A stretch of 64,000 nucleotides of DNA from NCBI GenBank assembly GCA_022385755.1, contig MU278352.1, positions 744,001 to 808,000 of the forward strand, read 5' to 3'. The position numbers were made by a program, and so were the translations under genes. Each line of letters opens with the position of its first letter. Within the stretch, counting starts at the first letter, position 1. Source of the stretch: Trametopsis cervina. Lineage: Eukaryota > Basidiomycota > Agaricomycetes > Polyporales > Irpicaceae. This document shows positions 48,523-59,938 of this stretch, one piece after another. The notes beneath the pieces were generated by a model, which saw nothing but the letters and a program-made list of their open reading frames with translations, searched no databases and was not told the DNA's origin.

Positions 48523-51500
48523 TCATTCCCCGAGGAGCTTTTTTGCACCCGCCAGGAAGCCTTCGCTGACATCTACACCCTCACTACGGATCAAGACCGC
48601 ACCGTACTCGTCGGCATACCCCTCGATTTTCTCCCTCACTCCGAAGGTAACCCAGTCAGCACGCTTAGGGAACCATACGCAGAACTTTCCGCCGCCCAGA
48701 GGATCAATGTCCAACGTCCTGCAGGTCTCCGTGAAGTTATCTACGGCGAAGGTCCCCGAGACACGCTCCGTAACAATGGTCGCTTCCGCGCCTGCCTGTA
48801 CTCCGCAACCAGTTGTCAGCATTTTTCCTACAAAGAGATACGCCAGTACCTTGTGCCACGTTACGACAATGATATCCCGTGCGCTCTCCTGCGTGACGCT
48901 ATCCCCAGTGAGGTTCGTCTTTCGTTTCTTGACAGCGAACGCTTCCTGTGCATGTCGTCAATAACGATCGTACGTCCATCCCCGCGCACATACCTCCACC
49001 TCTACTTTCGTCAACTTCCTCTTTCTCTCTTGGCCTTGTGCCCCCGTCCCATCGCGAGTGGAGGTCTGGCTTGACGTGAGGGCTTCGACGACAGCGTCGG
49101 ACTCCATTGACCTGAGCCCTTCCTCTGCATCGTCGCAGAAGTCTAATGTGATAGGCTGCTCCTTGCTTCCCTTCTGCAACGCATACGTGTTAGAATCGTG
49201 CACAAAGCCAGTGTATAAAGCACATACCCCCGCCATCTTCGCCTGCAAGGCCTTCCTTGCCTCTACCCTCTTTTTCAGTGCCATGCGCTCCGCTTCGTCA
49301 TCTACGAACTCCACCTCGCCGTCGCTGCTCTCCTCCTTGACCTTGAAGTCTACCTCGCCGTCGATCTCCTCCTTCTTTATTTTCTTCACCGCTTTGTAAT
49401 CGACGACTTCAACCTCACTGTCGCTGCTGTCGTCCATGAAAGTCTTGTATTCCTTCATAAAGAACCTCGACATCAACGACGGCAGCTTCTCGCCGTTAGA
49501 CGTCTTGGAGTTGTCTCCGCGCTTGGCCGTGCCCGTAGCCGCCGTTCCAAGTTGACTGGAAGGTGGAGTGGAAGGCACAAGTACATTACTGCCCCCGTCT
49601 GGAATGACTATCATCAGTATGACTCATTCGCACACAGTGTGCACTTACTTGAGCTACGTCCCGCCGACGCTGAAGCCACTGAAGCCGAAGATGGCGAGCT
49701 TTCGCTCTTCTTCCCCATCGCTTGCTTGCCCTCGCGTTTCGTCCTGACTCTAGTTCGCCCTCCAAGTTGCCTAGAGGGTGGGGTGGAAGGAACAAGTACT
49801 CTCTTGCCCTTCCCTGGCATGGCTGTCAGTGCAACGTATTCACAATGAGTGGATTCTTACTTGAGCTATCGCCCGACGACCTTGAGTCTCCGCTCATTGG
49901 GGCTTCCGGCTCGCCTTTGACTTGCTTGCATTTTGCGGCCTTGTTCTTACATTTTTCCAGCCATTTGGCTACTTCCAGCACCCGCATGGCTTCGATTTCA
50001 TCCCGTTCGGCTACGGAGAGGAAAACTGCGCCGATGAACTGATACGAGGGGCAACTGACGCACTACAGCGGCTGTTCATAATGCGCTCCTAGCGTACTAG
50101 AGTTCACTTACGTTGTAGAAGACAGTCCCAATCGCCCCCAACTTCTTAGCTATGGCGAGAGACCCCCCGCGCTTCCCGCACTCGTCACACTTGTGGCCCG
50201 TCAAGCGGAAACGTTCGGAGGCCGCCGCGCAGCGAACTGTGAGATCGACGTGGGTTTTGAATTCTTTGCTCATCTGTTTGACAGGCAAGTCGCCATCCGC
50301 CGGGTCGTCGTCGTCGCGGTAAGAAGCTTTCATGATGAAGTCTGCCAACAGGACAGTAACCTCTCGCGCACTATATATAGGTGAGCCCCAACGGCACAGC
50401 CGTTCTATTTTGCCGAGGCGCTGCGTACATTTGTCTATCAAAGGCGAGTACATCAAATTCACGTCGATGCTTCCGCACCCTCCACCGTTTTCCCTATCTC
50501 CGCCCAGTCCTAACAACGTTACAGTCAGGTTATGTTCCGCGAAACCGGTCACACACTCACGGCGCAGCCTGTTTCAAGACCACTTGATCGCCCAGGGGCC
50601 TGCAGTCTTCGGTCGTACAACCCGCCCGTACCGACTGATCATGGGAGGCGCAATACCCCCCCGCTTTCTCTTGCTGCGGGGCTGGCTTGCCTCACGTCCT
50701 TGCCTTCCTGTTCCTGCGCCACCTGCCCGCAGACCTTCCACCGTCGTGCTCTCGCGTGCATGTTCAACTGCGGCAGCCACCTCCGTCTATGTATTGTAGA
50801 ATCAGCCCTTGTGCTTTCATACGGGAGGCGCGCAAGACGTACCGGTACCTGAACTTCGTTTTGAACACTGTCGCCTGCCCGACTACTACCAACAGCCCCA
50901 TCCAGGCCGTCCCGAACATCCGCCCCGCTCCCTGGGGTAAGCGTGTCACTCTCACCTTCCACACCTGCTGCCACCGGCAGTGGGGAGTCATGCGTCTCGC
51001 TTACCCCCAAGTTCGCGGGGGCGTTGGGGATAAATGCGTCCCTCGTACTGTCCCCTACGACTACCTCACTCACACCACCTACGGGACCATCGCCTTCCCC
51101 AAACTCTCCCTCCATCGCCACGCTCTGCCCCACTGCGTCTACGACATCTACCGCGCTCGTACCTGCGACACTGTCCATCACGACGCTCTCCCCTGCGACT
51201 ACCTCGCTAACAGCACCTAAGGGACCCTCGCCTCCCCCAAACTCCCCCTCCACCGCCACGCTCTGTCCCACAGCATGTCCGACATCTACCCCGCTGTCCA
51301 CCGCGATGCTCTCTGCGTCACTCACATCCCTCGCCCCTGTATCGATAGAACTTCTCTTCTGATTTAGTGCTAATAGAATGTCAGAAAGGACAATATATGC
51401 GTGCACGAAATCGACATACGCTGCAACGCCTCGTTGAAAAACGCGTTCACCTCCAGCGCGAACCGGTCAGAGGGAATGTCGAACCGCTTGCACAGATATT

Positions 51501-52589
51501 CCACCAACGATAGACCCTCCGGGTTGCGAATATTCTCAGACCTGTCTCGCATGCAGCCGTGTTAGTTTAAGCCCAGCCCGTGACAGATATCTAACCACTC
51601 ACAGGTGAGTCGTGACCGACTGACTGGCACCTCTCACACCCGGCCCCCCCGCGAAGATGACCGTACACCAACCGGTCTCCTTGAGCCAACTGTCCTGCAA
51701 TCCCATGATACTCTTCGGCAATTGCGCAATTTTGCTTGTAGACCAAACTGTCAGCTCTGTCCGGAAAGATGGGTACAACACTTACGCGTCCGTGGCCAGA
51801 CGTAATAATCCCTCGCTGAGTGGTGCACTTGCCTCGTTCAACCGCTTCGCTTCGCCCTCCAAGTGCATCATCGCTTCCGGTCCCAGCGCATCGTATGTTT
51901 CCTTGACTTTGGCGGTCCAATCGCCGATACGGAATTTGGTGACGCCGTTGGAGGTGGAAGTGGTGGCAGCCGCCTCCGCCGCAACTTGTGGTGAGGCCTT
52001 GAACACACTGTACGGCGTATGACGCCGAGCACTCTTTTCAGGCGACCCCATGCCCGGTAATCGTGCAATCCTGACCCGTTTGCGCTTGTTAGGGCTATAG
52101 TGTTTGACAAAATTCAATAATCGCTAGGCTCTATGTCAGTATCATCTTACAGCGCATGGCTTCGTTACGTACCCGCCGAAGATTGGACTCGTTCAATCGT
52201 GCCTCACATGCCTCACGCGTCTCCGATTCCGCCCGCATGGTGTCCAGTCCTGCTTTCTTGCGCGCCGCCTTGCGCTTCTTGAATTCCTGTTCGCTTTCGC
52301 CGATGAGTGGTTGTTGGAAGCGGGCGCGATACCCTGGTTCAAGGAGGGCCGCGACTTCCTTTAACACGCCAGGGCGCGGGCCTTGAGTCGGGCTCTGACC
52401 CTCCTTGACAGGCTGCCCTGCCGCGACGTCGTCTCCTTGGATGCGCACCGACATTTGCGCGAGGAGCTCAGTGGCATCCTCTTGGGACAGTCGTTCTAGT
52501 AACCAGTCCCACTCAGCGTCAGACCACGTACGATGCATGGGACAAGAGAGGACAACTGCTACTCACCACTTCCTCGCTTGCGAAGTCAT
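48523..52589 (-). CDS. KDZ element companion gene A, unknown function
   Basis: I do not recognise a domain. Comparable multi-exon genes accompany KDZ transposases in mushroom genomes, as far as I recall. A likely start is MTSQARKW at 52589 (or MHRTWSDAEWDW at 52538). Successive exons give WLLERLSQEDATELLAQMS, LLNFVKHYSPNKRKRVRI, MGLQDSWLKETGWCTVIFAG (about 51700), SLVEYLCKRFDIPSDRFALE (about 51480), and a long acidic repeat exon (50640-51400). A CDECGKRGG cluster (about 50165-50190) and acidic Lys-rich exons (49070-49550) follow. The last exon is well formed: VSGTFAVDNFTETCRTLDID, then RADWVTFGV and AGAKKLLGE before the stop at 48523. The opposite strand is also open there, but the minus frame has the more protein-like composition. 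It is head-to-tail with gene B, 161 bp apart. Splicing is only sketched. Confidence 0.62.
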
Positions 52590-52750
52590 GTTGCGCCTCT
52601 GAGATTCGGCAGAAGCAAATTACCTATCGTTGTAGTCAGCATCAGCGGAAGCAAAGGGAAAACGACGAGCACAAAACTTATAAAAATACGCCTGATGGCT
52701 CACACAAAAAGTCAGCATTTGCAAAAGCGATCATTACAGGTACCACATTG

Positions 52751-54907
52751 CTACGTATCTACAGGAAAACGACGAGGCAATACGGGAGCCCGAGCGGCCT
52801 GCTTATAAAAGGTGTTAATATAAAACTCAGCCATCTCTCGCTCCATCTGCCTTATGAAAACGCGGTCATGGCCTGTGTCGAGGGGCCGGCAGTTGCGAAT
52901 GTAGTCGGGCACCTGAGGCCAAGTGTTGATCAGGCATCGGAAAGCCTCCAGGGCTGGCGCTCGGAGCAGAGGATCCGGCGAGGCTAGACCTGCTGGCGCG
53001 GCAGGTAAAGCCGGGATGTGCAGCGGCGGGCCGCCATCGAAGACCTTCTTCATCCACTCGACTCGCTCCGCGGTTAAGCCAGGATCCGACTCAGGCTTGT
53101 GGAAATGGAGGTCAAGCATGAGCAATTCGATCTGAAACCCTAGCTGGGATACTTCCCATGCGATTTCCTGGCAGAGCCGTTTATCTACACGCGTCACCAC
53201 CCTGCTGAACCATGTCGGCTGGATATCGCCCTTGCGAATGTTCTGGGCATCGAACACGAGATCCAGGATTTGCATCACTTGGGACCGCTCCTTCTCTTTG
53301 GCCGCACTGCCCGTGCCGATCTGCGGATAGGGGCCCTCGTCCAGAAACATACGCCACCAGCGAGTGGGCAGCGTGCGCCGATAACGAGCGTCGCGCATGA
53401 TGTAGTACCACGCGTCGCGAATCTTCAGCCAATTGAGGACGTACCGGTCGCGCCGTTCAGGCTGGCCAGATGTCACAATGAGAGCCGCCTCCGGTACCCA
53501 GTAGCCCCACGGCACTTGATTGGCTGGGACTTTGGAGACATCAACGCGGGAGAGCGCATCTTCCCAGATGGAGAGAGACGGAGGCAACGCCTCATGAACG
53601 AACGGCTTGAATTTTGATCGGCCGGCGCGGGCAACGTTGCTTCCGCGAGTATCTGTAGACAGGACGTAAGTACATGAGCATCCAGCAATACGAGCTTGAC
53701 GTACATGGTTCTGCACGACGCTCCCGTTGTTTGGAACTGCGTTCAGGGCCAGCAGTGGAAGGGAGGGCGGAAGGGGCGGAAGGGGCGGAAGATCCGGAAG
53801 GGGTAGGGGCGGAGGGAGTGACAGAGTCGGCGGGACCATAATCGGCCGGAAATGGAACCGCCTCGATGTCCGCATAGAGGTGGCCCCTATAACAGATCAT
53901 CTCGAGATGACGAATCCCCGGGGGGCCCTCGTACACGACGACGACGTTGTGGTCATTGACCGACGAGGATAACAGGTCAGTAGGAGGCGATACTTTCACC
54001 ACATTGACAATTTTATCACCAGACCCCAAGCTGGTCACATGTCGCATATACCATACCGGAATGCCCACGTGATAGAGCTTCTGCGTCACGTTAGGGTCGG
54101 TGGTAAATGCTCCCATGAGGTTGTTGTGGACGACTGGGACGGCCGACGGGGCTGCGAGGTTCGCGAACAAGTCGTGCCAGATGACCCACGCGACGGCCAT
54201 ACAGTAGTTGCGCTCCACGCAGACGAACTGTCGGATGAGGTCTCTCTGGGTCGCCGGAATGGTCAGTCGGTCCAAGGCGTGCCTCGTACTGAGCACCAAC
54301 CATCGTATTTGTTGTCACTCGCCCTCGATGGTCAGGCCTGAGACCTCAGCCTCCAGCTGAGCTACCAAATCCCTCATAGCTTCGATGCGTGTGGATGATA
54401 GCACATACAGTGCCTGCAGCAGGTTCGGGGCGTGGAGGTGAAAGTCCTCGAACCTTAACGGCGCCCATACCTCAGGACGACGGCGGGGGTGTGATGGGCG
54501 GGGAATACAGCAAAGGAAGTGATAGCGGGCCTCCGGGACGTATACCTGAGGCCACTCGAGTGGGTCTTCCTGGCCAAACTTGCCGTTCGACTTCATACTG
54601 ACTGATAACCTCCCAAAGGGAGGCGCGGGCACGAAGGAGGCGTTAGGAGATGTCATGATATACTTGCCGTCTTGGCTCGCTGCCGCAACAACGCCGTCAC
54701 GAAAGGTCACTGCAAGCCATGTTAGCGATACGAGTTATGTGTGGTCTGATTACTTGCATTGGAGCCCCTTGCTAATATCTGCTTGCGACGGCCGTACGAC
54801 ACGTTCCAGCCATGACGGCTGCTTGTCTTCTGAGTAGCCAACAAGGTGAGCATCAGTGTGTGCCTGTCACAAGCCTACTTACCTAGCGTGGTCGCTGATT
54901 GAGACAT
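52751..54907 (-). CDS. KDZ element companion gene B, unknown function
   Basis: No named domain is visible. The start MSQSATTLG at 54907 is followed by an intron and SEDKQPSWLERVVRPSQADI. The next exon reads VTFRDGVVAAASQDGKYIMT (about 54655-54710) and ends VSGLTIEGE. A further exon gives TRHALDRLTIPATQRDLIRQ, then VERNYCMAVAWVIWHDLFAN and IPVWYMRHVTSL (about 54030-54290). A Pro/Ser-rich joint is spliced at a GTACGTC donor (about 53706) to YTRGSNVARAGRSKFKPFVH. The last exon includes PWGYWVPEAALIVTSGQPER and ends RRFPVDT at 52751. The pattern of Trp, Tyr and Pro is even and no premature stop occurs. It is divergent from the KDZ transposase across an 862-bp promoter region. Confidence 0.68.
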
Positions 54908-55769
54908 CCCAGGGAGTGCGCGTGTGATTGGGCCACCTAGAAATGTAGAGAGGAGCGCGAGATGCAATGAGGGAGAAAGAGAGCAATGTTCTATGTCGCC
55001 CGAGATCCAAAGGGACAGCGGTCAATGACGGCTGTGTACCAGCGAACGAGCGGTCAACGACGGCTCGCTGCGACTTGATGTATGCAGGCCACTGGCGTGC
55101 AGTCCGGTCTTGAAAGAAGGGCGTGTTTACTGTGCTAAGCAAAGTGAAATTAGCACAAATTAAGACGCGTATTTGATGGACTTACTGAGGAGTGTAGCGA
55201 GGTCTCGATCTTGTGGAGAGCGGCCTCCTAACCGACGGGAGGACGAGCAGTGACAGGAGGACGAGCAGCGACGACGACGCCACAAAGGAACTGTAGGTCG
55301 TGTGTTGTTGATTGGTGCACGTGAGCGTTTGATTCTCACGGGTAGGCGTGACTTGCCGTCTGTTGATAAGTGCACGTGAATGAAACTTTCGCACGGGCAG
55401 GCGTAACGTTCCCACGCTCACACGTGAGTTACGATTAATATTTGCGCTAAGTCGCACTCACACTAGTGCTACAGGCTGACCGCCTCTGCGTCATACACGG
55501 TAAGCACCTTTTTAAACTATGCACGAGTGCAGAGAGAGCTGACAACCCCGCAGATTTCGCTCTATTCTTCTCCTTCTGGCAACCTTGGGACGCCGCTGGC
55601 CTCCCGACACAGCTTCCGTTTTCCACGACAGTGTCCTGGGAAAAGGAGTTGTGTGCAGTGCACGACAACGTCCTGCTCTGCTTACGGACCCACGCGCGTA
55701 AAGTAGGGTGTGTATATACTGATTCAACATCTCCGCAGGCTTCTTCCTCTCACCCATCGCCGACTCATC
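54908..55769. promoter_or_regulatory. Divergent promoter of the KDZ transposase and gene B with repeated CACGTG sites
   Basis: CACGTG occurs at 55318-55323, 55373-55378 and 55421-55426. The first two lie in a degenerate ~55-bp direct repeat: GTGCACGTGA followed about 20 bp later by CACGGG(T/C)AGGCGT. E-box binding by a bHLH factor is inference. No other gene is supported here. Confidence 0.5.
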
Positions 55770-58700
55770 ATGGCGGACTCACCGCCTGAGCTGACCTCGA
55801 AGAGGATGCGATACACGACTCCGGATGCCTCTCATACAACTTCGCCACCGCCGACCATTCTACCTGGGGTGCATGCACCGGGTGCGCGCCCTGCCATAGG
55901 CCACTATATGACAGTTACATCCCTCGCTCCTAGTCTTCCGCCTCCAGCGTCTCGATTATCTGGGACGCAGCCGGCCACAGGCCGCTATTGGACATCTCCG
56001 ATAAGGTCAGTGGCCAGAACCCCGAATACAGCAAACTCGGCCCCTGCCGCACAAAACCTGCCACGGACACCACCATCCTTCCGTACGACCTCAACCGTGT
56101 GGTCATCGTCGTTGAGTTCAATCATGGCTGCACAAGCCTTGCCTGCGTTCGTACGCCCAGTCCGCTTGCCCACTCAGCTCCCGGCCTCGTGGCGTGCGAT
56201 ATCCGGTCCATCGTCTACATCACCGCGCCCCGCCGTCGCCGAGCAGCCATCTCCTGCGCCGCAACTTAACAGGGAAACGGCGGCCGATGAGGGAGGCGGT
56301 GATAGCGCAGGCCATGGTATGGCAAGCCCACCCTCAAGCGGCTCCAGCTTGGTTTCAGAAGGTCCCAACGCCAACCCCATGGTGAGTCCGCGACGCTCAA
56401 ACCTAACACATTCGGAGCTGACTCTTGCGTAGAAACCATCAGTAGTTATGGAGGTTTTTATGAAAGAAGGGGCCCACACAACCTATCGCCGTCTGCTAAC
56501 ACTCGATGCGGCTCCGGACGGGCGAGCGGGCTGTACTCGGTGCGGAGAGTGCCCAGAAGCCCTCTACCGGTGTTCTGAATGTTTCCGCCGGGATCCATAC
56601 TGTAATGTATGTATAGTACGAGAGCACACCGCTAATCCGTTGCATCGAGTGGAAGAGTGGACGGACGCTTGTGGGTACTGGAGGAGCTCCAATCTGCAAT
56701 CACTGGGAATGGTGATTAATCTGGGCCATGGTATGAAGCGTTGTCACAAGTCATTTCGAGAGCCGCGCAACGTGTGTGTGGTAACCAATCGAGGGGTGCA
56801 AGACGTCTTCATCAGCTTCTGCGAGTGTGCTGAGGACGGCAAACTCGTACAACTGGAGACAGAGCAACTGCTCGGGGCTGGACTGTGGCCAGGAAGCTGG
56901 AAGCAGCCTCGTACCGCCTTCGCTCTCCATGTTTTGGACGACTTCCAATTGCTCAGCACGCAAGGGACCATTACCGCACAAGATTATCTCACCTGTCTGG
57001 AGCGGAAGACTGACGCGGTGCTTCCCGGAGAAGTCAAGGTGATGCCCTGTCTGGTTTTGTAGGCTCAGTGCTGATGGACTGCTGCAGCATCGATATCGCG
57101 AATTACTGTTCGCAATACGGCAATACCAATTTATCAAACTTTGTCGTCGGAAAGGGGTATTGCCCTCGCGGACACTGGAGTACGGGAGTCTGGCCACGCT
57201 GTGCCCGGCTTGCCCGCATATTGACGTGAATATCTCACCGGAATGGCAGACGCGGGAAGAAGACAAGTTGTAAGTACAGTGCCTGGAGCGGGGGTGATAG
57301 CCGGCTGACCGGTGGATAGGCATCTCGACGCCCTGTACCATGCTATCGACGGCAATTTCACGCAGAACCTCAAAGACAAGGGCGCCGACGCGGCGGATAT
57401 GCCCTTGACGCTAGGCGCGGGTTACTTCGCGAACGAAGAGGATTCAACAAAATATTTCGGGGCGATGCCGCAAGAGAAATACAAGGTAGGATACATTCCG
57501 CGGGTGAGCAAGCACGCTAGCTGATGGAATTGCAGTCTTCTAGTTGCAACAAATTCGGGGCGATGGGTTATTCCGGACACTGGGGTTCGGTCTCTGGGTT
57601 AGTCGGGTTGTCCTGTGCGCGACATATGTTCGTGCTGCCAGGGGGAACGGTCGACCTGAAGGTGGGAGAATCGTGAGCCCGCTGTGTTTGTCTGTGTCGC
57701 GCAGGTTGCTGACATGCCCAGGTTCGACGCAGTTGACTTGTGCATGCTGTCCGGGCTGCGGAAGTGGCTCGCGTTGCGCTTGCATATCTCAGCGTATGAC
57801 ATCAACTGTCAATACCGAGTCAAGTTCTGGGAGCGGATCGCAAAGATACAGAAGATGATCACAACAAAAAGACTTCCGGTTCTCCGTACGGTCACAGAGT
57901 TCACCTTCCCCGCGACACGATACACTGTAGGAAAATTTCACGAAGCGGCGCACAAAGTAGCCTGTCGTCTGTTAAATTCGTTCCACTACCTGCCTGGGGC
58001 CGCTCAAACGGATGGCGAGGCTCTGGAGCGCGTGTGGTCCCATGTGACGGGCCTAGCCCTGCGCACACGAGAGATGACGGCGGGACACCGCCACGACACT
58101 ATCAACTTGTTTCATGACGACATGAATTGGAGGAAGACGTGTGGACTGCGTGAGCGGTTCCATCTATAAGTAGGACAGGACTGACTCGGACGTTATTACA
58201 GCATCCTTCCTTGCTAGGAAGCGAGTGGACGCTGGGAGGCAGTATCAGGAGAGCAGCGAAAGTCAGGCACAGTTCACAGCTGACCTCGCAGCTAGCGAAC
58301 TCCATGAAGGGGAATTAGAGCGGTGGAGAGAAGAGATGGGTAAATGGGCGAAGATGTTGATTGGTAGAGGCCAGCCAGGCGCTGCAAAGGACGGCAAGGA
58401 GGGGCAGTCGCCGTACGAGGCGATTGGCAATAAGAGTGCGTGGTGTTGTCACGCAAAGCGCGTGTACAGCGATACTAAGGTAATTCTGAGATAGCCGCCA
58501 CGCAGAAAGAAATACAAGAAGAGTTAGAAAAGCGTGTATCACGTAGCTCGGGCGATTTAATAAGCTTGCAGGAGGTTATAAGGGAAGGCATCGAATTACA
58601 GGAACTACGGTACGTTGCTATGTACTTCTAGTTACGTGAAAGTGATGACGCTTGGTAGGGCCCGCCTGCTGCTACAACTGTCTCGGTTGACCGAAGAGAA

Positions 58701-59938
58701 AGTGGCTACGCTGCGCGGCGAACTGGTGGGGCGTCTGGAAACATGGACGAAGGCAGCGGCGACAACACTGACGCCAGTGATTGCCCTCGCTCTTAGCAAA
58801 TTGAGCGATGGGCGGAAGGAGGAGATAGAGTCAGTGGTAATACAGCAGGAGAACCTACTGCTGCAGGGCCAGGAGTCGAACCAAGTCAAGGTACGTAAGG
58901 TCGGTTTTGATGAGCACTATGTTGATGGGGATTAGGTGGGGGATGACGATGACGACGGAGATGAAGACGAGGAAGGAGGCACAAAGAAGCGGAAGAGAGT
59001 TAAGCCTCGACAGCCATCAAAAGCAGCACGCAATTTCTCCAGTGAGCTGCGCGAGTACTCGATTCACCTGCCATCCTCCTATCCTCCGGATGTGCGAGAA
59101 TGTGCAGCGCTGAAAGAGTGTGCGCTGGTAGAAAACGCACTGCGGAAAGTCCAAGCGGATGCGGCTCTCGATGATGTTAGGTCAAACCTGGCGGCGAGTT
59201 ACGGGCTACACCAACGTCTGGCAAAAGCGACCACCCAGCAGCTCAAACAGCGAGCAAAAGGACCCGCTGAGCGGGTGCACAAATCGGTAACGAACGCAGC
59301 CAACGTGTACCGGCGTGCACGCGCGGCAATGCTGCATTTAGGAATGGCGGCCGACGACCCTACGTATCGTCCGCTGAAGAAGGGGCACCTGAAGTCCCTG
59401 GTCATTCGTGAGAGCGATCGCAAGTACGGGGACAGTCGGAAACCTCAGCATTCCTGGATCTGGGGCTCGTTCAGCTTCATCGAGAACAAGGAAGGATTGA
59501 GTGAGGCGGTGCGCAGCATGATGATTGAGAGTACGGTGAGTTAGTCGTGGGCGGAGACCTGGCTGACAGCCACCGCTATGTTTAGCTCTGCGCGTGCATT
59601 GGTGTCGTGGACAGGCAAAGGTGGACCGATGGCGAGAAGAAATGGAGCTCATCGACGAAGAGATGAAGCGGTCGATATGGTTCTTCGATTACCAGGTTGT
59701 GCTGTGGGAGGCCCGGGTGACCGCACGGCTGAACGAGAGCGCAGGAGCGGCAGAATATGCACGCAAGTAAGCCAGAAAACTTACGTAGATTAGTGTAATG
59801 ACACTGATCAGTGACGTGTGGGACAGGCAGGTAGACACTTACAGGCGGTTATTAAAAGCCAGTCGAGAGGCGTTCGCGGAGTTTGTGGCTGACGCAGTAA
59901 GTGAATCGTCTGCGATTGTTGCTAATGCGACTGACTAG
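55770..59938 (+). CDS. CxC2-type KDZ transposase
   Basis: This is the transposase of the KDZ superfamily, an RNase H-fold DNA transposase. The start MADSPPELTSKRMRY is followed by a Pro/Ser/Thr-rich N-terminal region to about 56380. After an intron comes the CxC2 cysteine cluster (about 56525-56650: CTRCGECPEALYRCSECF, then CNVCIVREH and a downstream His). The core contains RRKGVLPSRT-like KGVLPSRTLEYGSLATLCP (about 57150-57205) and HLDALYHAIDGNFTQN. GLVGLSCARHMFVLPGG appears across a splice (about 57590-57650), then VADMPRFDAVDLCM. A conserved YDINCQYRVKFWERI (about 57797-57841) and QTDGEALERVWSHVTGLALR (about 58008-58067) carry Asp/Glu candidates of the active site. A helical C-terminal region is split by short introns and ends near VSESSAIVANATD at 59938. 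No frame break was seen outside introns. Confidence 0.85.

Noticed and set aside
48480..49074. Plus-strand open frames opposite the last exons of companion gene A
   Set aside because: One plus frame looks protein-like, but the minus frame gives a continuous, better-formed exon (VSGTFAVDNF…AGAKKLLGE) that joins its upstream exons.
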